The notes beneath the pieces were generated by a model. The model was not told the origin of the DNA, searched no databases, and was given only the letters and a program-made list of their open reading frames with translations. From contig OZ245783.1 of the NCBI GenBank assembly GCA_965227875.1, positions 2,790,001 to 2,854,000 on the forward strand: a stretch of DNA of 64,000 bases. Reading direction: 5' to 3'. Positions 27,501 through 35,603 of the stretch are shown here, in pieces. The DNA comes from G965227875 sp965227875. Its GTDB lineage: Bacteria; Pseudomonadota; Alphaproteobacteria; Rhizobiales; JAJFHC01. Position numbers and translations under genes: made by a program. Each line of letters opens with the position of its first letter. Position 1 is the stretch's first letter.

Positions 27501-30500
27501 GATCCCCGGCAGCCACACGTTCAGTGGAGAGCGCTCGGACTATCTCGAGATCCAGCACTCCGAGAAGCTGGCCCTGGCCAACGGCACGTTCGCGCTCACC
27601 TTCAATGCCGACACGGTCAACGGCACCCGTGCGCTCTTCTCCAAGGATGCCCGCGGTTACGGCGAGGGCGGCCACATCACGGCCTATGTCCAGGAAGGCA
27701 CCCTGAAGGTGGTCTTCCAGTCGGAAGACGCAAGCAAATATGTGAAGGTCAACGGCCTGGAGGTCGAGGAGGGCCGGGACTACCACGTCTCCTTCTCGTT
27801 TGGCGAGGGCGGTCTCAAGGTCTATGTGGACGGCGAGCTCAGAGCGGCGGAACCGACCTTCAAGGTGACGCTGGAAGACAATGCCGAGAGCCTCATCGTC
27901 GGGGCGGCCGGCTGGTCGCGGTCCGAAGGCAAGGAGTACATCAACTCCAACTTCGACGGCACGATCACCGACGTGATGGTGTTTGGCGAACAGCTGGCGC
28001 CGGAGCAGATGGCCAGGCTGGCCGAGCCGGTGACCGGTCCTGCGGCCGTGGATCCGGGCATGGGCACCGACGGTAACGATCAGATGACCGGGACCGAGGG
28101 CTCCGACAGCCTGAACGGGGCCATGGGCAACGACTCGATCGACGGCGGGGCCGGCGATGACACGATCAAGGGCGGTTACGGCAACGACAACCTCCTGGGC
28201 GGCGACGGCGACGATGTCATCGAAGGCGGCCACGGCGAGGACCTCATGGTCGGCGGCGACGGCAACGACCTCCTGATCTCGCGCTCGGACGCAAGGGAGC
28301 CCTTCATCGCCAATGTGCCCGGCCGCGATGAGGCCGACCCGGACAACGAGCTCGATCCCACAACCGGCAAGCTCTACGCCGACCAGCCCATCCCCGGCGA
28401 CGACGTCATGATCGGCGGGGCCGGCGGCGACACCTTCCGCTTCAACCCCCTCATCAACGCCAAGAAGCGCTTCATCGAGAAGCACACCAACGATGACGGC
28501 ACCATCCGCTGGCACGGGGTGGCCGGCGAGAACGACGACCTGCACGACCACTGGGTCGACGGGCTGGGCAACGACATCATCGCCGACTTCAACCGGGCCG
28601 AGGGCGACAGGATCGAGATCATCGGCCACACCGCGGAGCTCTACAGGATCGAGCACGTGGACGGCAATGGCGACGGCTTCGTCGACCACTCCGTACTGCA
28701 CATCCGCTCCAACCAGGGCCGCAACGGGGGGGCGCACCAGTATGACGAACTGGGCACCATCACCGTCTATGGCGACCTCGTCACCCGCGCCGACGTCACC
28801 GTCGACGCCAAGCCCGCACTCGGCATCGTCGATACCATCGACCAGCTCGACGAGGCCCTGAAGCCCCTCACCAACGGCGAGGCCCGCGAGGACCTGAACT
28901 TCACGCCTCCGGCGTCACCCCAGGACTATGGTGTTGTGGATGGAGCGAAGGCGGTCTCGGGCATCCCCGGCAGCCATACGTTCAGTGGCGAGCGCAGTGA
29001 TTACCTGGAGATCCAGCACTCCGACACGCTGGCGCTGGCCAACGGGACGTTTGCGCTCACCTTCAATGCCGACACGGTCAACGGCACCCGTGCGCTCTTC
29101 TCCAAGGATGCCCGAGGTTACGGCGAGGGCGGCCACATCACGGCCTATGTCCAGGAGGGCGTGTTGCGTGTGGTCTTCCAGTCCGACGAGGCCACCAAGT
29201 ACGTCAAGGTCAACGACCTGAAGGTCGAGGAGGGCCGGGACTACCACGTCTCCTTCTCGTTTGGCGAGGACGGCCTCAAGGTCTATGTGGACGGTGACTT
29301 GAGGGCGGCGGAACCGACCTTCAAGGTGACGCTGGAAGAGAACACCGAGAGCCTCATCGTCGGGGCGGCCGGCTGGTCGCGGTCGGAAGGCAAGGACTAC
29401 ATCAACTCCAACTTCGACGGCACGATCACCGACGTGATGGTGTTTGGCGAGCAGCTGGCGCCCGGGCAGATGGCCAGGCTGGCCGAGCCGGTGACCGGTC
29501 CTGCCCCGGTCGATCCGGGCCTCGGCACCGATGGTGACGACACCATGACGGGCACGGAAGGGTCGGACAGCCTGAACGGGGCCATGGGCAATGACTCGAT
29601 CGACGGCGGGGCCGGCGATGACAATATCAAGGGCGGTTACGGCAACGACAACCTCCTGGGCGGCGACGGCGACGACGTCATCGAGGGCGGCCACGGCGAG
29701 GACCTCATGGTCGGCGGCGCCGGCAACGACCTCCTGATCTCGCGCTCGGACGCAAGGGAGCCCTTCATCGCCAATGTGCCCGGCCGCGATGAGGCCGATC
29801 CGGACAACGAGCTGGATGAAGCCACCGGCAAGCTCTATGCCGACCAGCCCATCCCCGGCGACGACGTCATGATCGGCGGGGCCGGTGGAGATACCTTCCG
29901 CTTCAATCCCCTCATCAACGCCAAGAAGCGCTTCATCGAGAAGCACACCAACGATGACGGGACCATCCGCTGGCACGGGGTGGCCGGCGAGAACGACGAC
30001 CTGCACGACCACTGGGTCGACGGGCTGGGCAACGACATCATCGCCGACTTCAACCGCGCCGAGGGCGACAAAATAGAGATCATCGGCCACACCGCGGAGC
30101 TCTACAGGATCGAGCACGTGGACGGCAATGGCGACGGCTTCGTCGACCACTCGGTGCTGCACATCCGCTCCAACCAGGGCCGCAACGGGGGTGCCCACCA
30201 GTATGACGAACTGGGCACCATCACCGTCTATGGCGACCTCGTCACCCGCGCCGACGTCACCGTCGACGCCAAACCCGCGCTCGGCATCGTCGACACCATC
30301 GACCAGCTCGACGAGGCCCTGAAGCCCCTCACCAACGGCGAGGCCCGCGAGGACCTCCAGGTGAATGCCCCGGCAGCGCCCCAGGACTATGGTGTTGTGG
30401 ATGGAACGAAGGCAGTCTCCGGCATCCCGGGCACGCACACGTTCTCGGGCGAGCGCTCGGACTATCTCGAGATCCAGCACTCCGACACGCTGGCGCTGGC

Positions 30501-33500
30501 CAACGGCACGTTTGCGCTGACCTTCAACGCGGACACGGTCAACGGTACACACGCGCTGCTGTCCAAGGACGGCAACGGGTATGGTGACGGCGGCCACATG
30601 TCGGTCTACATCCAGGACGGCTGGCTCAAGGTCCGCCTGCAGTCCGATAACCAGTCGAAGTACGCCCAGGTGCGCGACGCCCGGATCGAGGAGGGCGAGG
30701 ACTATCACCTGTCCGTCTCGTTTGGCGAGGATGGCCTCAAGATCTACGTCAACGGCGAACTGAAGGCCGCCGAGCCTACCTTCAAGACCGGCGTGGAGGA
30801 CAACGACCTCAGCCTGATCGTGGGGGCCGCAAGCTGGTACCGCACCGAGACCCGCGACAACATCAACTCCAACTTCGACGGCACGATCACGGACGTGATG
30901 GTGTTTGGCGAACAGCTTGCCCCTGAGCAGATGGCGAAGCTGGCCGAGCCGGTGACGGGGCCTGCCCCGGTCGATCCCGGCCTGGGCACCGACGGTAACG
31001 ATCAGATGACCGGGACCGAGGGCTCCGACAGCCTCAACGGCGCCATGGGCAACGACTCGATCGACGGCGGGGCCGGCGATGACAATATCAAGGGCGGTTA
31101 CGGCAACGACAACCTCCTGGGCGGCGACGGCGACGACGTCATCGAGGGCGGCCACGGCGAGGACCTCATGGTCGGCGGCGACGGCAACGACCTCCTGATC
31201 TCGCGCTCGGACGCAAGGGAGCCCTTCATCGCCAATGTGCCCGGCCGCGATGAGGCCGACCCGGACAACGAGCTCGATCCCACAACCGGCAAGCTCTACG
31301 CCGACCAGCCCATCCCCGGCGACGACGTCATGATCGGCGGGGCCGGCGGCGACACCTTCCGCTTCAACCCCCTCATCAACGCCAAGAAGCGCTTCATCGA
31401 GAAGCACACCAACGATGACGGCACCATCCGCTGGCACGGGGTGGCCGGCGAGAACGACGACCTGCACGACCACTGGGTCGACGGGCTGGGCAACGACATC
31501 ATCGCCGACTTCAACCGGGCCGAGGGCGACAGGATCGAGATCATCGGCCACACCGCGGAGCTCTACAGGATCGAGCACGTGGACGGCAATGGCGACGGCT
31601 TCGTCGACCACTCCGTACTGCACATCCGCTCCAACCAGGGCCGCAACGGGGGGGCGCACCAGTATGACGAACTGGGCACCATCACCGTCTATGGCGACCT
31701 CGTCACCCGCGCCGACGTCACCGTCGACGCCAAGCCCGCACTCGGCATCGTCGATACCATCGACCAGCTCGACGAGGCCCTGAAGCCCCTCACCAACGGC
31801 GAGGCCCGCGAGGACCTGAACTTCACGCCTCCGGCGTCACCCCAGGACTATGGTGTTGTGGATGGAGCGAAGGCGGTCTCGGGCATCCCCGGCAGCCATA
31901 CGTTCAGTGGCGAGCGCAGTGATTACCTGGAGATCCAGCACTCCGACACGCTGGCGCTGGCCAACGGGACGTTTGCGCTCACCTTCAATGCCGACACGGT
32001 CAACGGCACCCGTGCGCTCTTCTCCAAGGATGCCCGAGGTTACGGCGAGGGCGGCCATATCACGGCCTATGTCCAGGAGGGCGTCCTCAGGGTGGTCTTC
32101 CAGTCCGACGACGCCACCAAATATGTGAAGGTCAACGACCTGAAGGTCGAGGAGGGCCGGGACTACCACGTCTCCTTCTCGTTTGGCGAGGACGGCCTCA
32201 AGGTCTATGTGGACGGCGACTTGAGGGCGGCGGAACCGACCTTCAAGGTGACGCTGGAAGACAATGCCGAGAGCCTCATCGTCGGGGCGGCCGGCTGGTC
32301 GCGGTCGGAAGGCAAGGAGTACATCAACTCCAACTTCGACGGCACGATCACGGACGTGATGGTGTTTGGCGAACAGCTTGCCCCTGAGCAGATGGCGAAG
32401 CTGGCCGAGCCGGTGACGGGGCCTGCCCCGGTCGATCCCGGCCTGGGCACCGACGGTAACGATCAGATGACCGGGACCGAGGGCTCCGACAGCCTCAACG
32501 GCGCCATGGGCAACGACTCGATCGACGGCGGGGCCGGCGATGACAATATCAAGGGCGGTTACGGCAACGACAACCTCCTGGGCGGCGACGGCGACGACGT
32601 CATCGAGGGCGGCCACGGCGAGGACCTCATGGTCGGCGGCGACGGCAACGACCTCCTGATCTCGCGCTCCGATGCCCGCGAGCCCTTCATCGCCAGCGTG
32701 CCCGGCCGCGACGAGGCCGACCCGGACAACGAGCTCGATCCCACAACCGGCAAGCTCTACGCCGACCAGCCCATTCCCGGCGACGACGTCATGATCGGCG
32801 GGGCCGGCGGCGACACCTTCCGCTTCAACCCCCTCATCAACGCCAAGAAGCGCTTCATCGAGAAGCACACCAACGATGACGGCACCATCCGCTGGCACGG
32901 GGTGGCCGGCGAGAATGACGACCTGCACAACCACTGGGTCGACGGGCTGGGCAACGACATCATCGCCGACTTCAACCGGGCGGAGGGCGACAGGATCGAG
33001 ATCATCGGCCACACCGCGGAGCTCTACAGGATCGAGCACGTGGACGGCAATGGCGACGGCTTCGTCGACCACTCGGTGCTGCACATCCGCTCCAACCAGG
33101 GCCGCAACGGGGGGGCGCACCAGTATGACGAACTGGGCACCATCACCGTCTATGGCGACCTCGTCACCCGGGCCGACGTCACCGTCGACGCAAAGGCCGC
33201 GCTCGGCATCGTCGATACCATCGACCAGCTCGACGAGGCGCTCAAGCCCCTGACCAACGGAGAAGCCAGGGAAGACCTGAACTTCACGCCCCCGGCGTCA
33301 CCGGAAGGCTTCGGCACCATCGAGGGCGCGAAGGCGGTCTCGGGCATCCCGGGCACGCACACATTCTCGGGCGAACGCAGTGATTACCTCGAGATCCAGC
33401 ATTCCGACACCCTGGCGCTGGCCAACGGGACGTTTGCGCTGACCTTCAACGCGGACACCGTCAACGGGACCCGTGCGCTCTTCTCCAAGGATGCCCGCGG

Positions 33501-35553
33501 TTATGGCGAGGGCGGCCACATCACGGCCTATGTCCAGGAGGGCGTGTTGCGTGTGGTCTTCCAGTCCGAAGACGCCACCAAATATGTGAAGGTCAACGAC
33601 CTGAAGGTCGAGGAGGGCCGGGACTACCACGTCTCCTTCTCGTTCGGCGAGGACGGGCTCAAGGTCTATGTGGACGGCGAGCTCAGGGCGGCGGAACCGA
33701 CCTTCAAGGTGACGCTGGAAGACAATGCCGAGAGCCTCATCGTCGGGGCGGCCGGCTGGTCGCGGTCCGAAGGCAAGGAGTACATCAACTCCAACTTCGA
33801 CGGCACGATCACCGACGTGATGGTGTTTGGCGAGCAGCTGGCGCCGGAGCAGATGGCCAGGCTGGCCGAGCCGGTGACCGGTCCTGCGGCCGCAGACCCG
33901 GGCCTGGGAACCGATGCCGACGACACCATGACCGGCACGGAAGGGGCGGACAGCCTGAACGGCGCCATGGGCAACGACTCGATCGACGGCGGGGCCGGCG
34001 ATGACACGATCAAGGGCGGTTACGGCAACGACAACCTCATGGGCGGTGACGGCGACGACGTCATCGAGGGCGGCCACGGCGAGGACCTCATGGTCGGCGG
34101 CGACGGCAACGACCTGCTGATCTCGCGCTCGGATGCAAGGGAGCCCTTCATCGCCAACGTGCCCGGCCGCGACGAGGGCGATCCGGACAACGAGCTCGAC
34201 CCCACAACCGGCAAGCTCTACGCCGACCAGCCCATCCCCGGCGACGACGTTATGATCGGCGGGGCCGGCGGCGACACCTTCCGCTTCAACCCCCTCATCA
34301 ACGCCAAGAAGCGCTTCATCGAGAAGCACACCAACGATGACGGGACCATCCGCTGGCACGGGGTGGCCGGCGAGAACGACGACCTGCACGACCACTGGGT
34401 CGACGGGCTGGGCAACGACATCATCGCCGACTTCAACCGCGCCGAAGGAGATAAAATAGAGATCATCGGCCACACCGCGGAGCTCTACAGGATCGAGCAT
34501 GTGGACGGCAATGGCGACGGCTTCGTCGACCACTCGGTGCTGCACATCCGCTCCAACCAGGGCCGCAACGGCGGTGCCCACCAGTATGACGAACTGGGCA
34601 CCATCACCGTCTATGGCGACCTCGTCACCCGCGCCGACGTCACCGTCGACGCAAAGCCCGCGCTCGGCATCGTCGATACCATCGACCAGCTCGACGAGGC
34701 GCTCAAGCCCAAAGACCCCGGGACGGATGTCGGTGAAATCCAGATACCCGTCTCACCAAACGCCATCGGTTTCGGGAATGTGGACGACCTGTCGCCCGTA
34801 TCGGGTGTGCCGGGTACGCACAGCTTCTCGGGCGGCAGGGGCGATTATCTCGAAATTGCCCATTCCGACGCCCTGTCGCTGTCCGAAGGCACCATAGCCA
34901 TGTCCTTCTCGCTCGACACGACGTCCGGCTCCCGCACCCTCTTCTCGAAGGATGCTTCGGGTTATGGCGATGGCGGGCATGTCACGGCCATGGTGAGCTA
35001 CGGCACGCTCTATCTCCGAATCCAGTCCGAGAACACGTCGAAATGGCTTGGCGTCTACGACCAGCGGATCGGTGAGGGCGAAACCCACCACGCCGCCTTC
35101 TCCTTCGGAGAGGACGGGGTGAAGGTCTATCTCGACGGACACCTCGCTGCGGAAGCCGAAGACTTCACGTCCGGGATCGACGGCAATGCCGAAAGCCTCA
35201 TCATCGGCGGCAGCGGCTGGTCGAGGACCGAGACAAACCGGAACATCCACTCCCTGTTCGATGGAGAGATCTCGGATGTCGCCGTATACGATCAGCAATT
35301 GAGTGACGGTCAGGTCGCCGAGCTTTCCGCAATGCAGAGCGAGACCGGCGAAGGCGGTACGTTCGGCGAATATATCGACGTGTCTCTGTTCTCGAAATTC
35401 GGCGCACAGGAGGACGACGAGGACGATGACGTCGAACCCGGGGTGCCGGACGCGCCTGCGACGCAGGACTCGGTGCTGGTTGCGGATCTGCAGCCCGACG
35501 ACATCGGGATCGTCCTCACGGAAATCGAGAACGATCACACGGCCTATGGTTGA
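21586..35553 (+). CDS. Giant LamG/RTX repeat protein, type I secretion substrate
   Basis: The 4655-residue protein starts MSVVANGNLPED after AAGAGGAGAG; upstream in-frame codons lack this context. It has no Sec signal. Nine tandem 487-residue units follow, each with a ~190-residue LamG/concanavalin-A-like domain (HTFSGERSDYLEIQHS... SNFDGTITDVMVF), about five RTX nonapeptides (GGAGDDNIKGGYGNDNL), and a conserved calcium-rich module (DFNRAEGD, EHVDGNGDGFVDH, GTITVYGDLVTRADVTVD). A tenth, diverged LamG domain and an acidic tail (DDEDDDVEPG) with a hydrophobic-ended terminus (DDIGIVLTEIENDHTAYG) close the protein, as expected for a C-terminal type I signal. The exporter genes are divergent. LamG domains bind glycans or proteins, so an adhesin or matrix role is likely. 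Residue composition is acidic and cysteine-free in the units. Confidence 0.95.
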   Translation: MSVVANGNLPEDFGVVDGAKAVSGIPGTHTFSGERSDYLEIQHSDTLALANGTFALTFNADTVNGTQALLSKDGNGYGDGGHMSVYIQDGWLKVRLQSENQSKYAQVRDARIEEGEDYHLSVSFGDDGLKIYVNGELKAAEPTFKTGMEDNDLSLIVGAASWYRTETRDNINSNFDGTITDVMVFGEQLAPEQMAKLAEPVTGPAAADPGMGTDADDTMTGTDAADSLNGAMGNDSIDGGAGDDNIKGGYGNDNLLGGDGDDIIEGGHGEDLMVGGAGNDLLISRSDAREPFIANVPGRDEADPDNELDEATGKLYADQPIPGDDVMIGGAGGDTFRFNPLINAKKRFIEKHTMDNGMIHWHGVAGENDDLHDHWVDGLGNDIIADFNRAEGDRIEIIGHTAELYRIEHVDGNGDGFVDHSVLHIRSNQGRNGGAHQYDELGTITVYGDLVTRADVTVDAKPALGIVDTIDQLDEALKPLTNGEAREDLNFTPPASPEGFGAIEGAKAVSGIPGTHTFSGERSDYLEIQHSEKLALANGTFALTFNADTVNGTHALLSKDGNGYGDGGHMSVYIQDGWLKVRLQSENQSKYAQVRDARIEEGEDYQLSVSFGEDGLKIYVNGELKAAEPTFKTGMEDNDLSLIVGAASWYRTETRDNINSNFDGTITDVMVFGEQLAPEQMARLAEPVTGPAAADPGMGTDADDTMTGTEGADSLNGAMGNDSIDGGAGDDNIKGGYGNDNLLGGDGDDVIEGGHGEDLMVGGAGNDLLISRSDAREPFIASVPGRDEADPDNELDPTTGKLYADQPIPGDDVMIGGAGGDTFRFNPLINAKKRFIEKHTMDNGMIHWHGVAGENDDLHNHWVDGLGNDIIADFNRAEGDKIEIIGHTAELYRIEHVDGNGDGFVDHSVLHIRSNQGRNGGAHQYDELGTITVYGDLVTRADVTVDAKPALGIVDTIDQLDEALKPLTNGEAREDLNFTPPASPEGFGTLEGAKAVSGIPGSHTFSGERSDYLEIQHSDTLALANGTFALTFNADTVNGTRALFSKDARGYGEGGHITAYVQEGTLKVVFQSEDASKYVKVNGLEVEEGRDYHVSFSFGEDGLKVYVNGDLRAAEPTFKVTLEDNAESLIVGAAGWSRSEGKEYINSNFDGTITDVMVFGEQLAPEQMAKLAEPVTGPAAADPGMGTDADDTMTGTEGSDSLNGAMGNDSIDGGAGDDTIKGGYGNDNLMGGDGDDVIEGGHGEDLMVGGDGNDLLISRSDAREPFIANVPGRDEADPDNELDPTTGKLYADQPIPGDDVMIGGAGGDTFRFNPLINAKKRFIEKHTNDDGTIRWHGVAGENDDLHNHWVDGLGNDIIADFNRAEGDKIEIIGHTAELYRIEHVDGNGDGFVDHSVLHIRSNQGRNGGAHQYDELGTITVYGDLVTRADVTVDAKPALGIVDTIDQLDEALKPLTNGEAREDLDFTPPASPEGFGAIEGAKAVSGIPGSHTFSGERSDYLEIQHSEKLALANGTFALTFNADTVNGTQALLSKDGNGYGDGGHMSVYIQDGWLKVRLQSENQSKYAQVRDARIEEGEDYHLSVSFGEDGLKIYVNGELKAAEPTFKTGMEDNDLSLIVGAASWYRTETRDNINSNFDGTITDVMVFAEQLAPDQMAKLAEPVTGPAAVDPGLGTDGNDQMTGTDAADSLNGAMGNDSIDGGAGDDNIKGGYGNDNLLGGDGDDVIEGGHGEDLMVGGAGNDLLISRSDAREPFIASVPGRDEADPDNELDPTTGKLYADQPIPGDDVMIGGAGGDTFRFNPLINAKKRFIEKHTNDDGTIRWHGVAGENDDLHNHWVDGLGNDIIADFNRAEGDKIEIIGHTAELYRIEHVDGNGDGFVDHSVLHIRSNQGRNGGAHQYDELGTITVYGDLVTRADVTVDAKPALGIVDTIDQLDEALKPLTNGEAREDLDFTPPASPEGFGAIEGAKAVSGIPGSHTFSGERSDYLEIQHSEKLALANGTFALTFNADTVNGTRALFSKDARGYGEGGHITAYVQEGTLKVVFQSEDASKYVKVNGLEVEEGRDYHVSFSFGEGGLKVYVDGELRAAEPTFKVTLEDNAESLIVGAAGWSRSEGKEYINSNFDGTITDVMVFGEQLAPEQMARLAEPVTGPAAVDPGMGTDGNDQMTGTEGSDSLNGAMGNDSIDGGAGDDTIKGGYGNDNLLGGDGDDVIEGGHGEDLMVGGDGNDLLISRSDAREPFIANVPGRDEADPDNELDPTTGKLYADQPIPGDDVMIGGAGGDTFRFNPLINAKKRFIEKHTNDDGTIRWHGVAGENDDLHDHWVDGLGNDIIADFNRAEGDRIEIIGHTAELYRIEHVDGNGDGFVDHSVLHIRSNQGRNGGAHQYDELGTITVYGDLVTRADVTVDAKPALGIVDTIDQLDEALKPLTNGEAREDLNFTPPASPQDYGVVDGAKAVSGIPGSHTFSGERSDYLEIQHSDTLALANGTFALTFNADTVNGTRALFSKDARGYGEGGHITAYVQEGVLRVVFQSDEATKYVKVNDLKVEEGRDYHVSFSFGEDGLKVYVDGDLRAAEPTFKVTLEENTESLIVGAAGWSRSEGKDYINSNFDGTITDVMVFGEQLAPGQMARLAEPVTGPAPVDPGLGTDGDDTMTGTEGSDSLNGAMGNDSIDGGAGDDNIKGGYGNDNLLGGDGDDVIEGGHGEDLMVGGAGNDLLISRSDAREPFIANVPGRDEADPDNELDEATGKLYADQPIPGDDVMIGGAGGDTFRFNPLINAKKRFIEKHTNDDGTIRWHGVAGENDDLHDHWVDGLGNDIIADFNRAEGDKIEIIGHTAELYRIEHVDGNGDGFVDHSVLHIRSNQGRNGGAHQYDELGTITVYGDLVTRADVTVDAKPALGIVDTIDQLDEALKPLTNGEAREDLQVNAPAAPQDYGVVDGTKAVSGIPGTHTFSGERSDYLEIQHSDTLALANGTFALTFNADTVNGTHALLSKDGNGYGDGGHMSVYIQDGWLKVRLQSDNQSKYAQVRDARIEEGEDYHLSVSFGEDGLKIYVNGELKAAEPTFKTGVEDNDLSLIVGAASWYRTETRDNINSNFDGTITDVMVFGEQLAPEQMAKLAEPVTGPAPVDPGLGTDGNDQMTGTEGSDSLNGAMGNDSIDGGAGDDNIKGGYGNDNLLGGDGDDVIEGGHGEDLMVGGDGNDLLISRSDAREPFIANVPGRDEADPDNELDPTTGKLYADQPIPGDDVMIGGAGGDTFRFNPLINAKKRFIEKHTNDDGTIRWHGVAGENDDLHDHWVDGLGNDIIADFNRAEGDRIEIIGHTAELYRIEHVDGNGDGFVDHSVLHIRSNQGRNGGAHQYDELGTITVYGDLVTRADVTVDAKPALGIVDTIDQLDEALKPLTNGEAREDLNFTPPASPQDYGVVDGAKAVSGIPGSHTFSGERSDYLEIQHSDTLALANGTFALTFNADTVNGTRALFSKDARGYGEGGHITAYVQEGVLRVVFQSDDATKYVKVNDLKVEEGRDYHVSFSFGEDGLKVYVDGDLRAAEPTFKVTLEDNAESLIVGAAGWSRSEGKEYINSNFDGTITDVMVFGEQLAPEQMAKLAEPVTGPAPVDPGLGTDGNDQMTGTEGSDSLNGAMGNDSIDGGAGDDNIKGGYGNDNLLGGDGDDVIEGGHGEDLMVGGDGNDLLISRSDAREPFIASVPGRDEADPDNELDPTTGKLYADQPIPGDDVMIGGAGGDTFRFNPLINAKKRFIEKHTNDDGTIRWHGVAGENDDLHNHWVDGLGNDIIADFNRAEGDRIEIIGHTAELYRIEHVDGNGDGFVDHSVLHIRSNQGRNGGAHQYDELGTITVYGDLVTRADVTVDAKAALGIVDTIDQLDEALKPLTNGEAREDLNFTPPASPEGFGTIEGAKAVSGIPGTHTFSGERSDYLEIQHSDTLALANGTFALTFNADTVNGTRALFSKDARGYGEGGHITAYVQEGVLRVVFQSEDATKYVKVNDLKVEEGRDYHVSFSFGEDGLKVYVDGELRAAEPTFKVTLEDNAESLIVGAAGWSRSEGKEYINSNFDGTITDVMVFGEQLAPEQMARLAEPVTGPAAADPGLGTDADDTMTGTEGADSLNGAMGNDSIDGGAGDDTIKGGYGNDNLMGGDGDDVIEGGHGEDLMVGGDGNDLLISRSDAREPFIANVPGRDEGDPDNELDPTTGKLYADQPIPGDDVMIGGAGGDTFRFNPLINAKKRFIEKHTNDDGTIRWHGVAGENDDLHDHWVDGLGNDIIADFNRAEGDKIEIIGHTAELYRIEHVDGNGDGFVDHSVLHIRSNQGRNGGAHQYDELGTITVYGDLVTRADVTVDAKPALGIVDTIDQLDEALKPKDPGTDVGEIQIPVSPNAIGFGNVDDLSPVSGVPGTHSFSGGRGDYLEIAHSDALSLSEGTIAMSFSLDTTSGSRTLFSKDASGYGDGGHVTAMVSYGTLYLRIQSENTSKWLGVYDQRIGEGETHHAAFSFGEDGVKVYLDGHLAAEAEDFTSGIDGNAESLIIGGSGWSRTETNRNIHSLFDGEISDVAVYDQQLSDGQVAELSAMQSETGEGGTFGEYIDVSLFSKFGAQEDDEDDDVEPGVPDAPATQDSVLVADLQPDDIGIVLTEIENDHTAYG
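21622..34770 (+). repeat. Nine tandem 1461-bp units
   Basis: Unit starts are at 21622, 23083, 24544, 26005, 27466, 28927, 30388, 31849 and 33310; each is exactly 1461 bp (487 codons) with no length change, and the terminal LamG segment begins in register at 34771. LamG core type runs A A B A B B A B B, where A reads LLSKDGNGYGDGG and B reads LFSKDARGYGEGG. Other variable sites (MDNGMIHWH/NDDGTIRWH, DEATGK/DPTTGK, HDHW/HNHW, DRIEI/DKIEI) sort independently, so the units are mosaics. Confidence 0.98.
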
Positions 35554-35603
35554 GACTAGGGAGCGCCACCCGAACCGCTCCTGGACACGAAAGGTACGAT
35601 ACC

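Noticed and set aside
28915..31659. A 914-codon open frame antisense to the giant gene, and similar ~430-codon frames opposite every unit
   Set aside because: They recur at the 1461-bp period because the repeat lacks stops in that frame. Translations are Val/Asp/Gly-rich mirror images of the sense codons, with no start context or domain.
21622..34770. CRISPR array or mobile repeat
   Set aside because: The period is 1461 bp, coding and in frame throughout, with no spacers and no cas genes.
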